64,000 nt of DNA from Flavobacteriaceae bacterium PS02337 (GTDB lineage: Bacteria; Bacteroidota; Bacteroidia; Flavobacteriales; Flavobacteriaceae), in contig JASCOE010000005.1 in NCBI GenBank assembly GCA_029959285.1, forward strand, positions 295,626-359,625, in the 5' to 3' direction. Below the pieces are notes generated by a model. It worked only from the letters and a program-made list of their open reading frames with translations, had not been told where the DNA came from and did no database searches. Shown here one piece after another: positions 52,762 through 62,700 of this stretch. Numbering within the stretch: position 1 is the first letter of the stretch; each line of letters begins with the position of its first letter. The position numbers and the translations under genes were made by a program.

Positions 52762-53952
52762 ATGACAAGTTTGTTGGTAATTATAGTTGTAGTTTTATTA
52801 GCAGTTGCATTATGGCAATTGACCAAGATATTTGATCTTACTCAAGTAGGAGCATCTTCGGACGATTCTCAAGTTGCATCGGATAATGATAATAATATTC
52901 AAGGATATGTTATGTTTGGCTTCTTGGCATTCATATATATATTTACTATTTATGGTTTACTAAAATGGGGTGGTTTAGCACTTCATACTCCTGCTTCTGA
53001 GCACGGACTTTTAGTAGATAATTTAATGAATATTACTTGGGTTTTAATTTTTGTAGTTCAATTTATCACTCAAGGTTTGCTATATTGGTTTTCTTTTAAA
53101 AATAGAGGACATAAAGATAAAAAAGCATTATTTTTTGCAGATAGTAATAAATTAGAAGCAATTTGGAGTATTATTCCATCTGTAGTATTAGCTTGTTTAA
53201 TTCTTTACGGATTGTATGCTTGGAACAATATTATGTTTGTAGACAAGGATGAAGATGTTATTGAGATTGAATTATATGCACAACAATTTAAATGGACTGC
53301 AAGATATGCAGGTGCTGATAATACTTTAGGAAAAGCAAACGTAAGATTGATTGAAGGGGTAAACACTTTAGGTGTTGATATGTCAGATAAGAATTCTGAA
53401 GATGATATTGTCGTAACTGAATTGCATATACCGAAAGGAAAGAAAGTTCATTTCAAAATGCGTTCTCAAGACGTTTTACACTCAGCTTATTTTCCTCACT
53501 TTAGAGCACAAATGAACTGTGTACCAGGTATGGTAACTGAGTTTGCTTTTGTTCCAACTTATACAACTGCAGAATATAGAGAGTTACCTTTTATGGTAGA
53601 AAAAGTTGCACATATCAACAAACTTAGAGCTGAAAAAAGCGTTGAGTTAGTTGCTAAAGGTGGTACAGCTTTAGATCCTTATACTTTTGATTATTTATTA
53701 TTATGTAATAAAATTTGTGGAGCTTCTCATTACAATATGCAAATGAAAGTTGTGGTTGATACTCCAGAAGATTACAAAAAATGGTTAAGTGAAAAAACTA
53801 CTCTAGCACAGGATATTGCAGCAGCAAAAGCAGCTGAGAAACCTGCTGAAGGAGCTGCACCAGCTGGAGATAGCGCTTCTAAAGTTATTGATACTGTTAA
53901 AGCAGTAGTTGATACTGTTAAAGCAGCTGTAGCTAAAGTTGCAATGAAATAA
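52762..53952 (+). CDS. coxB: Cytochrome c oxidase subunit II
   Basis: CoxB accepts electrons from cytochrome c at its CuA site. The 396-residue protein has two or three N-terminal transmembrane segments, then the cupredoxin domain with EIELYAQQFKWTARYAG, MRSQDVLHSAYFPHFRAQMNCVPGMVTEF and the CuA ligand motif CNKICGASHYNMQMKV. A C-terminal tail of about 45 residues is Lys/Ala-rich and contains two similar VDTVKA units (IDTVKAVVDTVKAAVAKV). There is no fused cytochrome c, so it is aa3 rather than caa3 type. coxA follows 30 bp later. Confidence 0.95.
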   Translation: MTSLLVIIVVVLLAVALWQLTKIFDLTQVGASSDDSQVASDNDNNIQGYVMFGFLAFIYIFTIYGLLKWGGLALHTPASEHGLLVDNLMNITWVLIFVVQFITQGLLYWFSFKNRGHKDKKALFFADSNKLEAIWSIIPSVVLACLILYGLYAWNNIMFVDKDEDVIEIELYAQQFKWTARYAGADNTLGKANVRLIEGVNTLGVDMSDKNSEDDIVVTELHIPKGKKVHFKMRSQDVLHSAYFPHFRAQMNCVPGMVTEFAFVPTYTTAEYRELPFMVEKVAHINKLRAEKSVELVAKGGTALDPYTFDYLLLCNKICGASHYNMQMKVVVDTPEDYKKWLSEKTTLAQDIAAAKAAEKPAEGAAPAGDSASKVIDTVKAVVDTVKAAVAKVAMK

Positions 53953-53982
53953 TATTATTAAGAAAATTTAAAGTACACATAT

Positions 53983-55785
53983 ATGTCAGCAGAAGCGCAC
54001 GATCACGATCACGGACACGATCACGAGCACGAACATCATCATAAAGATACGTTCATTACTAAATATATTTTTAGTATTGATCATAAAATGATTGCTAAAC
54101 AATACTTGATTACTGGTATTATTATGGGAATCATTGGTATCGTAATGTCTTTGCTTTTCAGAATGCAATTAGCGTGGCCAGAAGAGTCTTTCAAGATATT
54201 TAATGTTTTATTAGGAGATAAATTTGCACCAGATGGTGTAATGGCAAATGATATTTATTTAGCTTTAGTTACAATTCACGGTACCATAATGGTATTCTTT
54301 GTACTGACGGCTGGTTTAAGTGGAACATTTAGTAACTTACTTATTCCACTTCAAATTGGAGCAAGAGATATGGCTTCTGGATTCATGAATATGATTTCAT
54401 ACTGGTTGTTTTTCTTGTCAGCTGTTATTATGTTATGTTCTTTATTTGTTGAAGCTGGACCAGCTTCTGCAGGTTGGACAATCTATCCACCTTTAAGTGC
54501 ATTGCCACAAGCTATTCCTGGTTCAGGAACTGGTATGACTTTATGGTTGGTATCTATGGCTATTTTCATCGCATCTTCATTGATGGGATCTTTAAATTAC
54601 ATTGTTACAGTAATTAATTTAAGAACAAAAGGAATGTCTATGACTAGACTTCCTCTTACAATCTGGACTTTCTTTGTAACAGCTATTATTGGTGTTATTT
54701 CATTCCCAGTATTATTATCTGCAGCTTTATTATTGATTTTTGATAGAAGTTTTGGAACTTCATTCTTCTTATCTGATATTTATATTGCTGGTGAAGTTTT
54801 ACATTATCAAGGTGGATCTCCAGTATTATTCGAACACTTATTTTGGTTCTTAGGACACCCTGAGGTTTATATTGTAATTTTACCTGCAATGGGTCTTGTT
54901 TCTGAAATTATGTCTACGAATGCTCGTAAACCAATTTTCGGATATAGAGCGATGATTATGTCAGTTCTTGCAATTGCATTTTTATCAACTATTGTATGGG
55001 GTCACCATATGTTTATTTCAGGTATGAATCCATTCTTGGGATCTGTATTTACTTTTACAACTTTATTGATTGCGATTCCTTCTGCTGTAAAAGCTTTTAA
55101 CTGGATTACAACTTTATGGAAAGGTAACTTACAATTTAATCCTGCAATGTTATTTTCTATCGGAATGGTTTCTACTTTCATCACTGGAGGTTTAACTGGA
55201 ATTATTTTAGGAGATAGTACATTAGATATTAACGTTCATGATACTTATTTCGTAATTGCTCACTTTCACTTAGTAATGGGTATTTCTGCACTTTACGGAA
55301 TGTTTGCTGGTATTTACCACTGGTTCCCTAAAATGTACGGAAGAATGTTGAATAAAAACTTAGGATATATTCACTTTTGGGTAACAGCAGTTTGTGCTTA
55401 TGGGGTTTTCTTCCCAATGCACTTTATTGGATTAGCTGGTTTACCAAGACGTTACTATACAAACACAAACTTCCCATTATTTGATGATTTACAAAATGTG
55501 AATGTTTTAATTACAACATTTGCTCTTGTAGGAGGTGCGTTCCAATTAGTATTCTTATACAACTTCTTTAGTAGTATTTTCTACGGTAAGAAAGCGGTTC
55601 AGAATCCATGGAGATCAACAACTTTAGAGTGGACAACTCCTGTTGAACATATTCACGGTAACTGGCCAGGTGAAATTCCTCACGTATATCGTTGGCCGTA
55701 TGACTACAGTAACCCAAATCATGATGTAGATTTTGTTCCTCAAAATGTACCAATGAAAGAAGGTGAAGAAGTTTTACACCACTAG
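53983..55785 (+). CDS. coxA: Cytochrome c oxidase subunit I with a His-rich N-terminus
   Basis: CoxA holds haem a, haem a3 and CuB and reduces oxygen. The 600-residue protein has about twelve helices and the expected motifs: TIHGTIMVFFVLTAG with a haem a ligand His, FWFLGHPEVYIVILPAMG with the CuB His and cross-linked Tyr, TIVWGHHMFISGMNPFLG with the CuB His pair, and HDTYFVIAHFHLVMGISALYG with the haem ligands. The first 20 residues contain nine histidines (HDHDHGHDHEHEHHH), which may bind copper. Subunits III and IV are not in the window. The operon ends here with a terminator. Confidence 0.97.
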   Translation: MSAEAHDHDHGHDHEHEHHHKDTFITKYIFSIDHKMIAKQYLITGIIMGIIGIVMSLLFRMQLAWPEESFKIFNVLLGDKFAPDGVMANDIYLALVTIHGTIMVFFVLTAGLSGTFSNLLIPLQIGARDMASGFMNMISYWLFFLSAVIMLCSLFVEAGPASAGWTIYPPLSALPQAIPGSGTGMTLWLVSMAIFIASSLMGSLNYIVTVINLRTKGMSMTRLPLTIWTFFVTAIIGVISFPVLLSAALLLIFDRSFGTSFFLSDIYIAGEVLHYQGGSPVLFEHLFWFLGHPEVYIVILPAMGLVSEIMSTNARKPIFGYRAMIMSVLAIAFLSTIVWGHHMFISGMNPFLGSVFTFTTLLIAIPSAVKAFNWITTLWKGNLQFNPAMLFSIGMVSTFITGGLTGIILGDSTLDINVHDTYFVIAHFHLVMGISALYGMFAGIYHWFPKMYGRMLNKNLGYIHFWVTAVCAYGVFFPMHFIGLAGLPRRYYTNTNFPLFDDLQNVNVLITTFALVGGAFQLVFLYNFFSSIFYGKKAVQNPWRSTTLEWTTPVEHIHGNWPGEIPHVYRWPYDYSNPNHDVDFVPQNVPMKEGEEVLHH

Positions 55786-55796
55786 AAATATAATTA

Positions 55797-55827
55797 AAAG
55801 GCTATCAGAAATGATAGCCTTTTTTGT
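55797..55827 (+). terminator. Terminator of the act-cox operon
   Basis: AAAGGCTATCA-GAAA-TGATAGCCTTT forms an 11-bp stem followed by T residues, 11 bp after coxA. Confidence 0.95.
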
Positions 55828-55882
55828 TTAGTTAAAGTTTTAAACGTTCTGCTTTACTGTTTTACAAACTAATTACTTTACA

Positions 55883-55890
55883 TATCTTTG
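55883..55890 (+). promoter_or_regulatory. Promoter -7 element of ruvB, possibly leaderless
   Basis: TATCTTTG matches TAnnTTTG and ends 4 nt before the ATG at 55895. If transcription starts 4-7 nt after the box, the mRNA begins at or next to the start codon. No well-placed -33 TTG is present. Confidence 0.5.
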
Positions 55891-55894
55891 TAGT

Positions 55895-56917
55895 ATGAAT
55901 GAAAATCTAGATCCTACTACAAAAGGCTATAATTCTGAAGAATTAGATCTTGAGAAAAAACTTCGTCCGCTGTCATTTGATGATTTTGCTGGACAAGATC
56001 AAGTTTTGGAAAACTTAAAAGTATTTGTTGCTGCCGCCAATCAAAGAGGTGAGGCGCTTGATCATGCTTTGTTTCATGGACCTCCAGGATTGGGTAAAAC
56101 TACGTTGGCAAATATTCTTGCAAATGAATTAGAAGTAGGTATTAAAATTACTTCTGGACCAGTTTTAGACAAACCTGGTGATTTAGCAGGTTTACTGACT
56201 AATCTGGATGAAAGAGATGTATTATTCATTGACGAGATTCATCGTTTAAGCCCTGTAGTTGAAGAATATTTGTATTCAGCTATGGAAGATTTTAAAATTG
56301 ATATTATGATCGAATCTGGTCCAAATGCTAGAAGTGTTCAAATCAATTTAAATCCTTTTACTTTAATAGGAGCTACAACACGATCAGGACTTCTGACTGC
56401 TCCAATGCGTGCTCGTTTTGGAATTTCTTCAAGATTACAATATTATACTACAGAACTTTTAACAACGATTGTTGAAAGAAGTGCTTCTATATTAAAAATG
56501 CCAATTTCGCTCGATGCTGCAATTGAAATCGCAGGCAGAAGTAGAGGTACACCTCGTATTGCAAATGCTTTGCTTCGTAGAGTTCGTGATTTTGCGCAAA
56601 TTAAAGGTAATGGTACTATTGATTTAGAGATTTCTCGTTATGCATTAAAAGCCTTAAATGTTGATGCGCATGGACTAGATGAGATGGATAATAAAATATT
56701 GTTGACCATCATAAATAAGTTTAAAGGCGGCCCGGTCGGGCTTTCGACTTTGGCAACAGCTGTTAGTGAAAGCAGTGAAACAATTGAAGAAGTTTATGAG
56801 CCATTTTTGATTCAAGAAGGGTTTATTATGAGAACTCCACGCGGTAGAGAAGTTACCGATAAAGCTTATAAACATTTAGGAAAAATAAACACAAACATTC
56901 AGGGTGGCTTGTTTTAA
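55895..56917 (+). CDS. ruvB: Holliday junction branch migration ATPase RuvB
   Basis: RuvB drives branch migration of Holliday junctions with RuvA. The 340-residue protein is of normal length with [26 protein letters not shown], Walker [12 protein letters not shown], Walker [24 protein letters not shown], the sensor [17 protein letters not shown] and the arginine-finger region [19 protein letters not shown]. The C-terminal winged helix contains [27 protein letters not shown]. The P450 gene begins 11 bp after its stop, so the transcript continues. ruvA and ruvC are not in the window. Confidence 0.97.
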   Translation: MNENLDPTTKGYNSEELDLEKKLRPLSFDDFAGQDQVLENLKVFVAAANQRGEALDHALFHGPPGLGKTTLANILANELEVGIKITSGPVLDKPGDLAGLLTNLDERDVLFIDEIHRLSPVVEEYLYSAMEDFKIDIMIESGPNARSVQINLNPFTLIGATTRSGLLTAPMRARFGISSRLQYYTTELLTTIVERSASILKMPISLDAAIEIAGRSRGTPRIANALLRRVRDFAQIKGNGTIDLEISRYALKALNVDAHGLDEMDNKILLTIINKFKGGPVGLSTLATAVSESSETIEEVYEPFLIQEGFIMRTPRGREVTDKAYKHLGKINTNIQGGLF

Positions 56918-56928
56918 TTTCAGTAGAA

Positions 56929-58275
56929 ATGTCTGTTAGTAAAAAATATAACTATCCTCAAAAATTATCCATACTAAGATTTTTTTTGGATGCTGAAGGA
57001 GTTCGTAGAAATCCGATACCATATCACAAACTATACTTTGAACGTTTTGGTGATTCTTTTTCAATAAGAATTGGTAGAACGCAGCACATTATCTTATCAA
57101 GAGATAATGAAGTGGCTCAATATATATTGCAGAAAAATCAAAAGAACTATCATAAATCTAAATTTCAATCTGTCTACTTATCAAAATATTTAGGAAAAGG
57201 ACTTTTAACAGTTGATGGAGATTTTTGGTTAAAGCAAAGAAGACTTATTCAACCGGCTTTTCATAAACAAAAAATGAATCAGCTGGTTGATAATATGAAA
57301 TCGACTATTTTGTCAGAATTAAAAAATATTAAATCTGATACAAAGGTTGATCTTTTTCCAATAATGAGTGAATTAGCATTTAATGTCGTGGCTAAATCAT
57401 TATTTCAATTTTCTATTGAAGAAGAAAAACTAGAGCGTATTAAATACATTATTGAAGCAGTTCAGAATTTTTTAATTAAAGAAATTAGACTTCCTCATAA
57501 AGCATGGTGGTTTTCGATTAGCGGTCAAGTAAAAAAACATCTTGAATTGGCTGAAGAGAATAATAAAATCATTAAAGGAATTATCGAAGAAAGGACTAAT
57601 TCAAAGATTGAAATTAATGACTTGCTTAATATGCTTCTTGAAACTCGATATGAAGACACGGGAGAAGGAATGTCTGTTGAGCAATTAATTGATGAAATAA
57701 AAATTCTTTTTATAGCAGGACACGAAACTACAGCCAATGCTTTGACTTTTACTTTGCATTTGCTAGGTAACCATCAAGATGTGCAGCAGAAAATATTTGA
57801 TGAAATTGTTCAGATAGAATCAGAAACTGATGATATTGTAGAACAACTTCAAAAAATGACTTACACTAATGCTGTTTTAAATGAATCTATGCGATTGTAT
57901 CCGCCTGCTTGGATTACAGATCGTCAAAATGTCGAGGATGATAGTTTAGGAGAGTTTAGAATCAAAAAAGGTACTTTAATAGGTGTTTCTTTTTATGAAT
58001 TACATCGTAATGAGAAATACTGGAAAAACCCAAATGATTTTATTCCAGAGCGATTTTTAGGAGATCAAAAAAAGCAATCTATGCAGTATTTTTATCCATT
58101 TGGCGCTGGACCTAGAATGTGTATTGGAGCAGGTTTTGCTATTTATGAAATGTGTTTAGCAATTTCTCACATTGTTAAAAAGTACAAAATAAATTCAGTT
58201 GATACAGATGTGAATTTTAATCCTTTAATCACATTAAAACCTCTTGGACTCGAAGTTATATTTTCTGAAAGATAA
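56929..58275 (+). CDS. Cytochrome P450
   Basis: The 448-residue protein is a soluble bacterial P450. It has the oxygen-binding I-helix AGHETTANAL, the K-helix NESMRLYPPAW with ExxR, the PERFLGD meander and the haem loop FGAGPRMCIGAGFAIYEM with the axial cysteine. There is no N-terminal anchor. The NPIPYHKLYFERFGDSFSIRIG start is similar to fatty-acid or terpenoid P450s related to CYP102/CYP4-like clans, but the substrate is unknown. It lies between ruvB and queG with 11 bp and 0 bp gaps, probably a common transcript without a shared function. No ferredoxin partner is nearby. Confidence 0.93.
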   Translation: MSVSKKYNYPQKLSILRFFLDAEGVRRNPIPYHKLYFERFGDSFSIRIGRTQHIILSRDNEVAQYILQKNQKNYHKSKFQSVYLSKYLGKGLLTVDGDFWLKQRRLIQPAFHKQKMNQLVDNMKSTILSELKNIKSDTKVDLFPIMSELAFNVVAKSLFQFSIEEEKLERIKYIIEAVQNFLIKEIRLPHKAWWFSISGQVKKHLELAEENNKIIKGIIEERTNSKIEINDLLNMLLETRYEDTGEGMSVEQLIDEIKILFIAGHETTANALTFTLHLLGNHQDVQQKIFDEIVQIESETDDIVEQLQKMTYTNAVLNESMRLYPPAWITDRQNVEDDSLGEFRIKKGTLIGVSFYELHRNEKYWKNPNDFIPERFLGDQKKQSMQYFYPFGAGPRMCIGAGFAIYEMCLAISHIVKKYKINSVDTDVNFNPLITLKPLGLEVIFSER

Positions 58276-59199
58276 ATGATTAATTCTAAAGAAAAATATT
58301 CGAAATTTATTAAAGCTGAAGCCAAAAGACTCGGCTTTCTTTCTTGTGGTATATCTAAAGCTGGATTTCTAGAAAAGGAAGCTCCTCGACTTGAAAATTG
58401 GTTGAAAAACAATCGCAATGGTCAAATGGCATATATGGAAAACCATTTTGATAAACGATTGGATCCTACTTTATTGGTAGATGATGGAAAAAGTGTAGTC
58501 TCGCTTTTGCTTAATTATTATCCAGAAGTTTCGCAGAATGATGAAAGTTTTAAGATTTCAAAATATGCTTATGGACAGGATTATCATTTTGTGATTAAAG
58601 ATAAATTAAAAGAGTTTTTACATTCTATTCAAGAAAATATTGGAGAAGTTTCAGGCCGTGCTTTCGTTGATTCAGCACCAGTTTTGGATAAAGCTTGGGC
58701 TGCGAAAAGCGGCTTAGGCTGGATTGGAAAAAATAGTAACTTAATTACTCAGAGAGTTGGCTCTTTTTACTTTATTGCTGAACTTATAATAGATCTAGAT
58801 TTAGAATATGATAGTGCTGTAACAGATCATTGCGGAACATGTACAGCTTGTATAGACGCATGCCCGACACAGGCGATTGTCGCTCCTTATATAGTTGATG
58901 GTAGTAAATGTATTTCTTACTACACAATCGAATTAAAAGAAAATCTTCCTAATGAAATGAAAGGAAAATTTGATGAATGGATGTTTGGCTGTGACACTTG
59001 TCAAGACGTTTGTCCGTGGAATCGATTTTCAAAACCTCACTCCGAACCTTTGTTTAATCCTAATCCAGAACTTCTCTCTTTTACTAAAAAAGATTGGACT
59101 GAAATTACAGAGGAAACTTTTAAACTTGTATTTAAAAACTCACCAATAAAAAGAACAAAATTTGATGGTTTAAAGCGAAATATTAAGTTTTTAGAATAG
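58276..59199 (+). CDS. queG: Epoxyqueuosine reductase QueG
   Basis: QueG reduces epoxyqueuosine to queuosine in tRNA using cobalamin and two [4Fe-4S] clusters. The 307-residue protein has the N-terminal part ([45 protein letters not shown]), [25 protein letters not shown], and cluster ligands [16 protein letters not shown] and [13 protein letters not shown]. It is shorter than E. coli QueG because the C-terminal HEAT-like part is missing, which is common in Bacteroidota. Its ATG follows the P450 stop directly. The preQ transporter lies at 13.2 kb. Confidence 0.95.
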   Translation: MINSKEKYSKFIKAEAKRLGFLSCGISKAGFLEKEAPRLENWLKNNRNGQMAYMENHFDKRLDPTLLVDDGKSVVSLLLNYYPEVSQNDESFKISKYAYGQDYHFVIKDKLKEFLHSIQENIGEVSGRAFVDSAPVLDKAWAAKSGLGWIGKNSNLITQRVGSFYFIAELIIDLDLEYDSAVTDHCGTCTACIDACPTQAIVAPYIVDGSKCISYYTIELKENLPNEMKGKFDEWMFGCDTCQDVCPWNRFSKPHSEPLFNPNPELLSFTKKDWTEITEETFKLVFKNSPIKRTKFDGLKRNIKFLE

Positions 59200-59718
59200 A
59201 AATTTAAGAAAAACTGCTTTTTTGTAAGTATTTGTTTTTTAGTTATTTATATTGTTTTATGTGAGTAAATGCTTATTTTTAATTCTTACATAATTTTGAT
59301 TATTTGTCAATAAATTCTGTAAGAATATTGTTTATTCGCAATTCTTTAAGAATTTTTGACCCATTCATTATCAATTCGTTACAGTTTTCTGTCGTAATTT
59401 ACGCTTAACAGTTGTTAAATATTGCTGTTTGACGATTTTCTATGCAGTTTATCGAGTAATGTCGTTGGAATTTCAAGGTTTATCTACTTTCGTCCTTCCA
59501 AAACTACTTTTATAAACTAAATAACACAATTTTGTGTATTGAACCTATCATGACTATGGTCCAAACGCTACAATGCTCATTTAGAAATCATTCCAAGATT
59601 TTTAATGTTTTTGCGAAATCCAATTTTTTATTTTTTTCGTATTTCACTTATATGCTAAAAACAACTATCATCAGTTTTTTAGCATTTCAATTTTCTGTTC
59701 CACAAACTCAAGTTGTCT
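59200..59718. other. Gene-free 519-bp region upstream of the repeat adhesin
   Basis: I see no gene here that I can support. TTG (59465-59467) and TACTTTCG (59485-59492), 17 nt apart, form a near-consensus promoter with one mismatch. ACACAATTTTGTGT at about 59524-59538 is a short palindrome. Close to the adhesin start, ATGCTAAAAA (59652-59661) pairs perfectly with TTTTTAGCAT (59676-59685), a hairpin 33 nt before the ATG. The last 65 bases could be read as a signal-peptide-like peptide, which I do not trust. Confidence 0.6.
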
Positions 59719-62700
59719 ATGCGTAACTCTACTTTTAACCAGTCTGGATTTTTCAGACTAATTTTACTTATTGTTTTTTTATTACTAAGCGCACATAATG
59801 TGTCAGCTCAGTTTTATACAAAACATTACATTGCACCTGCTCCTTGGCAGTATTTTAATAATGCTAATGAAATTGTTATAGCAACAAATTCTACAAGTTC
59901 TGTAAACATTACTGTATCAAAAAGTGATGGAACATTAGTAACGAACTTAACCGCAATTAAAGGAACCCCAGCTGTATACAGATTTACTGGTACTCCTAGC
60001 ACGACAAAAGCATATGCTTTTAATACTATTTTAAATGGTGCAGGATTAATTGTAGAAGGTAATGCTCCAATTTCAATCAATTTAAGAAACGTCGCTTCAG
60101 ATGCTTTAAGTGGTACTGATGTAGATAAGGATATTAAGGGAAATGCTGCATTGACAAGTTTTGGAGATGCTGGAATTGGAATAAGATTTAGAGTAGGATA
60201 TTATAGAGATGGTTCTTTAGGGAATTTTAATAATTACGGTGATCAGCGTCCTATTTATAGTATTATGGCTACTGTTAATAATACAACAGTAAAAATTAAT
60301 AGTACTGTCACAACTACTTTAAATGCTGGGCAGAGTTATTTATTTAAAGCGCCAATAGGAACGTTGGTTGAATCTTCAAATCCTGTTGTGATGAACACCT
60401 CTGCTGCGATTGATACTCCTGGTGGTTGTGGAGATAGTGCATATAATCAAGTTCCACCAGAAGCTGTTTTAGGGACAGAATATTTTTTGGAAAGAGGAAC
60501 AGGTAATAGTACAGCAGAGCAAACTACTGTTGTAGCAACAAAAGACGATACAACTATAACTATTGAGAGCTATTCTACTACGGGAGCATTGGTAGCTACA
60601 AATACTGTTAAATTAGCGTTAGCAGGTCAATTTCATACTTTTGTGAATGGTTCAACTAATACCAATTTTACAGCGTCGCATATTATTGCTGATAAAAGAG
60701 TGGCTGTATATTCGGGAACAGCACAAGGTTGTGAGGTTGATATTTCAACGATTGCACCAGTTTCTGAATGTGGGGGATCTAATTTTATAGAGACAGCAAA
60801 ATTTAGAAGTTATAATTCAGGAACATTAGATTATTTTGGATATATTCTTTTAAGAAGTGCCACAGAGATTGTAACTGTAAATGGTGTGAATATTGCCACG
60901 ATATCTGGTGTTCCGGCACGTTATCAGATAGGAACAACTGGTTGGTATATTATTAACTTTAATAGTGTTCAGATAGGAAGCCCAAATTTTCTTTCTATCG
61001 CCAGTAATTCCAAATTAACAGTTTCGATTGTACAGCAGTCAGGAGGATTCTCTATGGCAGGATTCTTTTCAAACTTTGCTGTACAGCCAGAAGATCCAAC
61101 ATTTACCTATGTTTCAGGCGGAGGATGTACTAATAGTACAGCTTTATTATCTACGCCTTCTGGACTTTCTCCTTATCAATGGTATTTAAATGGGGTTGCT
61201 ATTAGTGGTGCAACATCCGATACTTACACAGCTACTAAAACAGGAGCATATTCAGTTGCTTCAACATTAACTTGTGGTGCTCAAACTCAATCTAAACCCG
61301 TTTCAGTTACATTGTGTACAGATTTAGAGGTTAAAAAAACGGTTAACATTGCAACACCTTGTGTAGGATCAAATGTTGAATTTACTGTTATGCTAAATAA
61401 TTTAGGGGTTAATAATTCTACGGGAGTTTCGGTTAATGATTTACTTCCGACTGGATATACTTTTGTTAGTTCAACAGCATCAGTTGGGGCATATAATTCT
61501 ACAACAGGTGTATGGAGTATTGGCGATGTTAACGGAGGAGCTGCTGAAACATTAAAAATTACAGCAAGAGTTAACGCTTCTGGAGTTTATAATAATACAG
61601 CATCATTGCCATCTACAATAACTGATAGTAATTCTGCAAATAATTCAGCAAGTGTTTCAACGACCCCAAATCCGTTGCCAACACTTACGATAAATAATCC
61701 GGCATCTGTTTGTTCTCCATCAACAGTAAATTTAACTGCACCAGCTGTTACAGCGGGCAGTTCGTCTAATCTGACTTTTACTTATTGGACTAACTCAACT
61801 GCAACAACAGCCTATGCAACACCAACTGCAGCTACAGCAGGGACATATTATATTAAAGCAACAACGACTTCTGGATGTTCAGATGTTAAACCAGTTGTTG
61901 TGACGGTTGCGACACCTCCGAATGCTGGAACATTATCAGGAACACAGTCAATTTGTGCTGGAAGCAGTACAACTTTTTCATCAAATGGAAATACAGGCGG
62001 AGCATGGACAAGTGATGATAATGCTATTGCTACAGTTACATCTGCAGGAGTTGTTAACGGACTTTCTGCTGGTACAGCGACAATCACATATAGAGTAACA
62101 GGAACCGGAGGTTGCTCAGACGCTATATCTACAAGAACAGTTACTGTAAAGGCATTACCAGCAGCACCAGCAGCGTCAGCACAATCATTCTGTTCGGTAG
62201 ATGCTAAAAAGGTAAGTGATTTGCTTCCTTTTGGAACTGCTTACAAGTGGTACGATGTTGCTACATTGGGTACTGCTTTGCAAGGAACAGATGTACTTAC
62301 TACAAAAACATATTACGTAAGTGAAACATCAAATGGATGTGAAGGACCGAGAAGATCAGTTGCTGTAACCGTGACAACGACCCCTTCAGCTCCAACAGTT
62401 GGCACTATTACTCAGCCAACTTGTTCTTCAGCTACAGGAAGTTTTACAATTACAAATTATAGTTCATCTTACAGCTACATTATAACTCCGTCAACAGGAG
62501 TTACAAGAACAAATGATGTAGTTACGGCGCCTACAGGAAGTTATACAATTAAGGCTTCTCTTAATAGTTGTGAATCATTAGCAACAAATTTTACTGTTGA
62601 TTCTCAGATTTGTGCTGTTGCTGAAACTTTTACAACACCAGTAAATGGGCTTCCGGGCGGAAACACGACACAATCTCTCATTTTAGGAGATAAATTGAAT

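Noticed and set aside
59532-59726. A 64-codon open frame upstream of the adhesin whose second half looks like a signal peptide
   Set aside because: It has no homology I recognise, overlaps the adhesin start in another frame and has no mature part after the hydrophobic stretch. The leader hairpin explains the local sequence better.
59826-60080. Minus-strand open frames within the adhesin gene
   Set aside because: They come from the biased codon use of a Thr/Ser/Ala-rich coding sequence and have no supporting signals.
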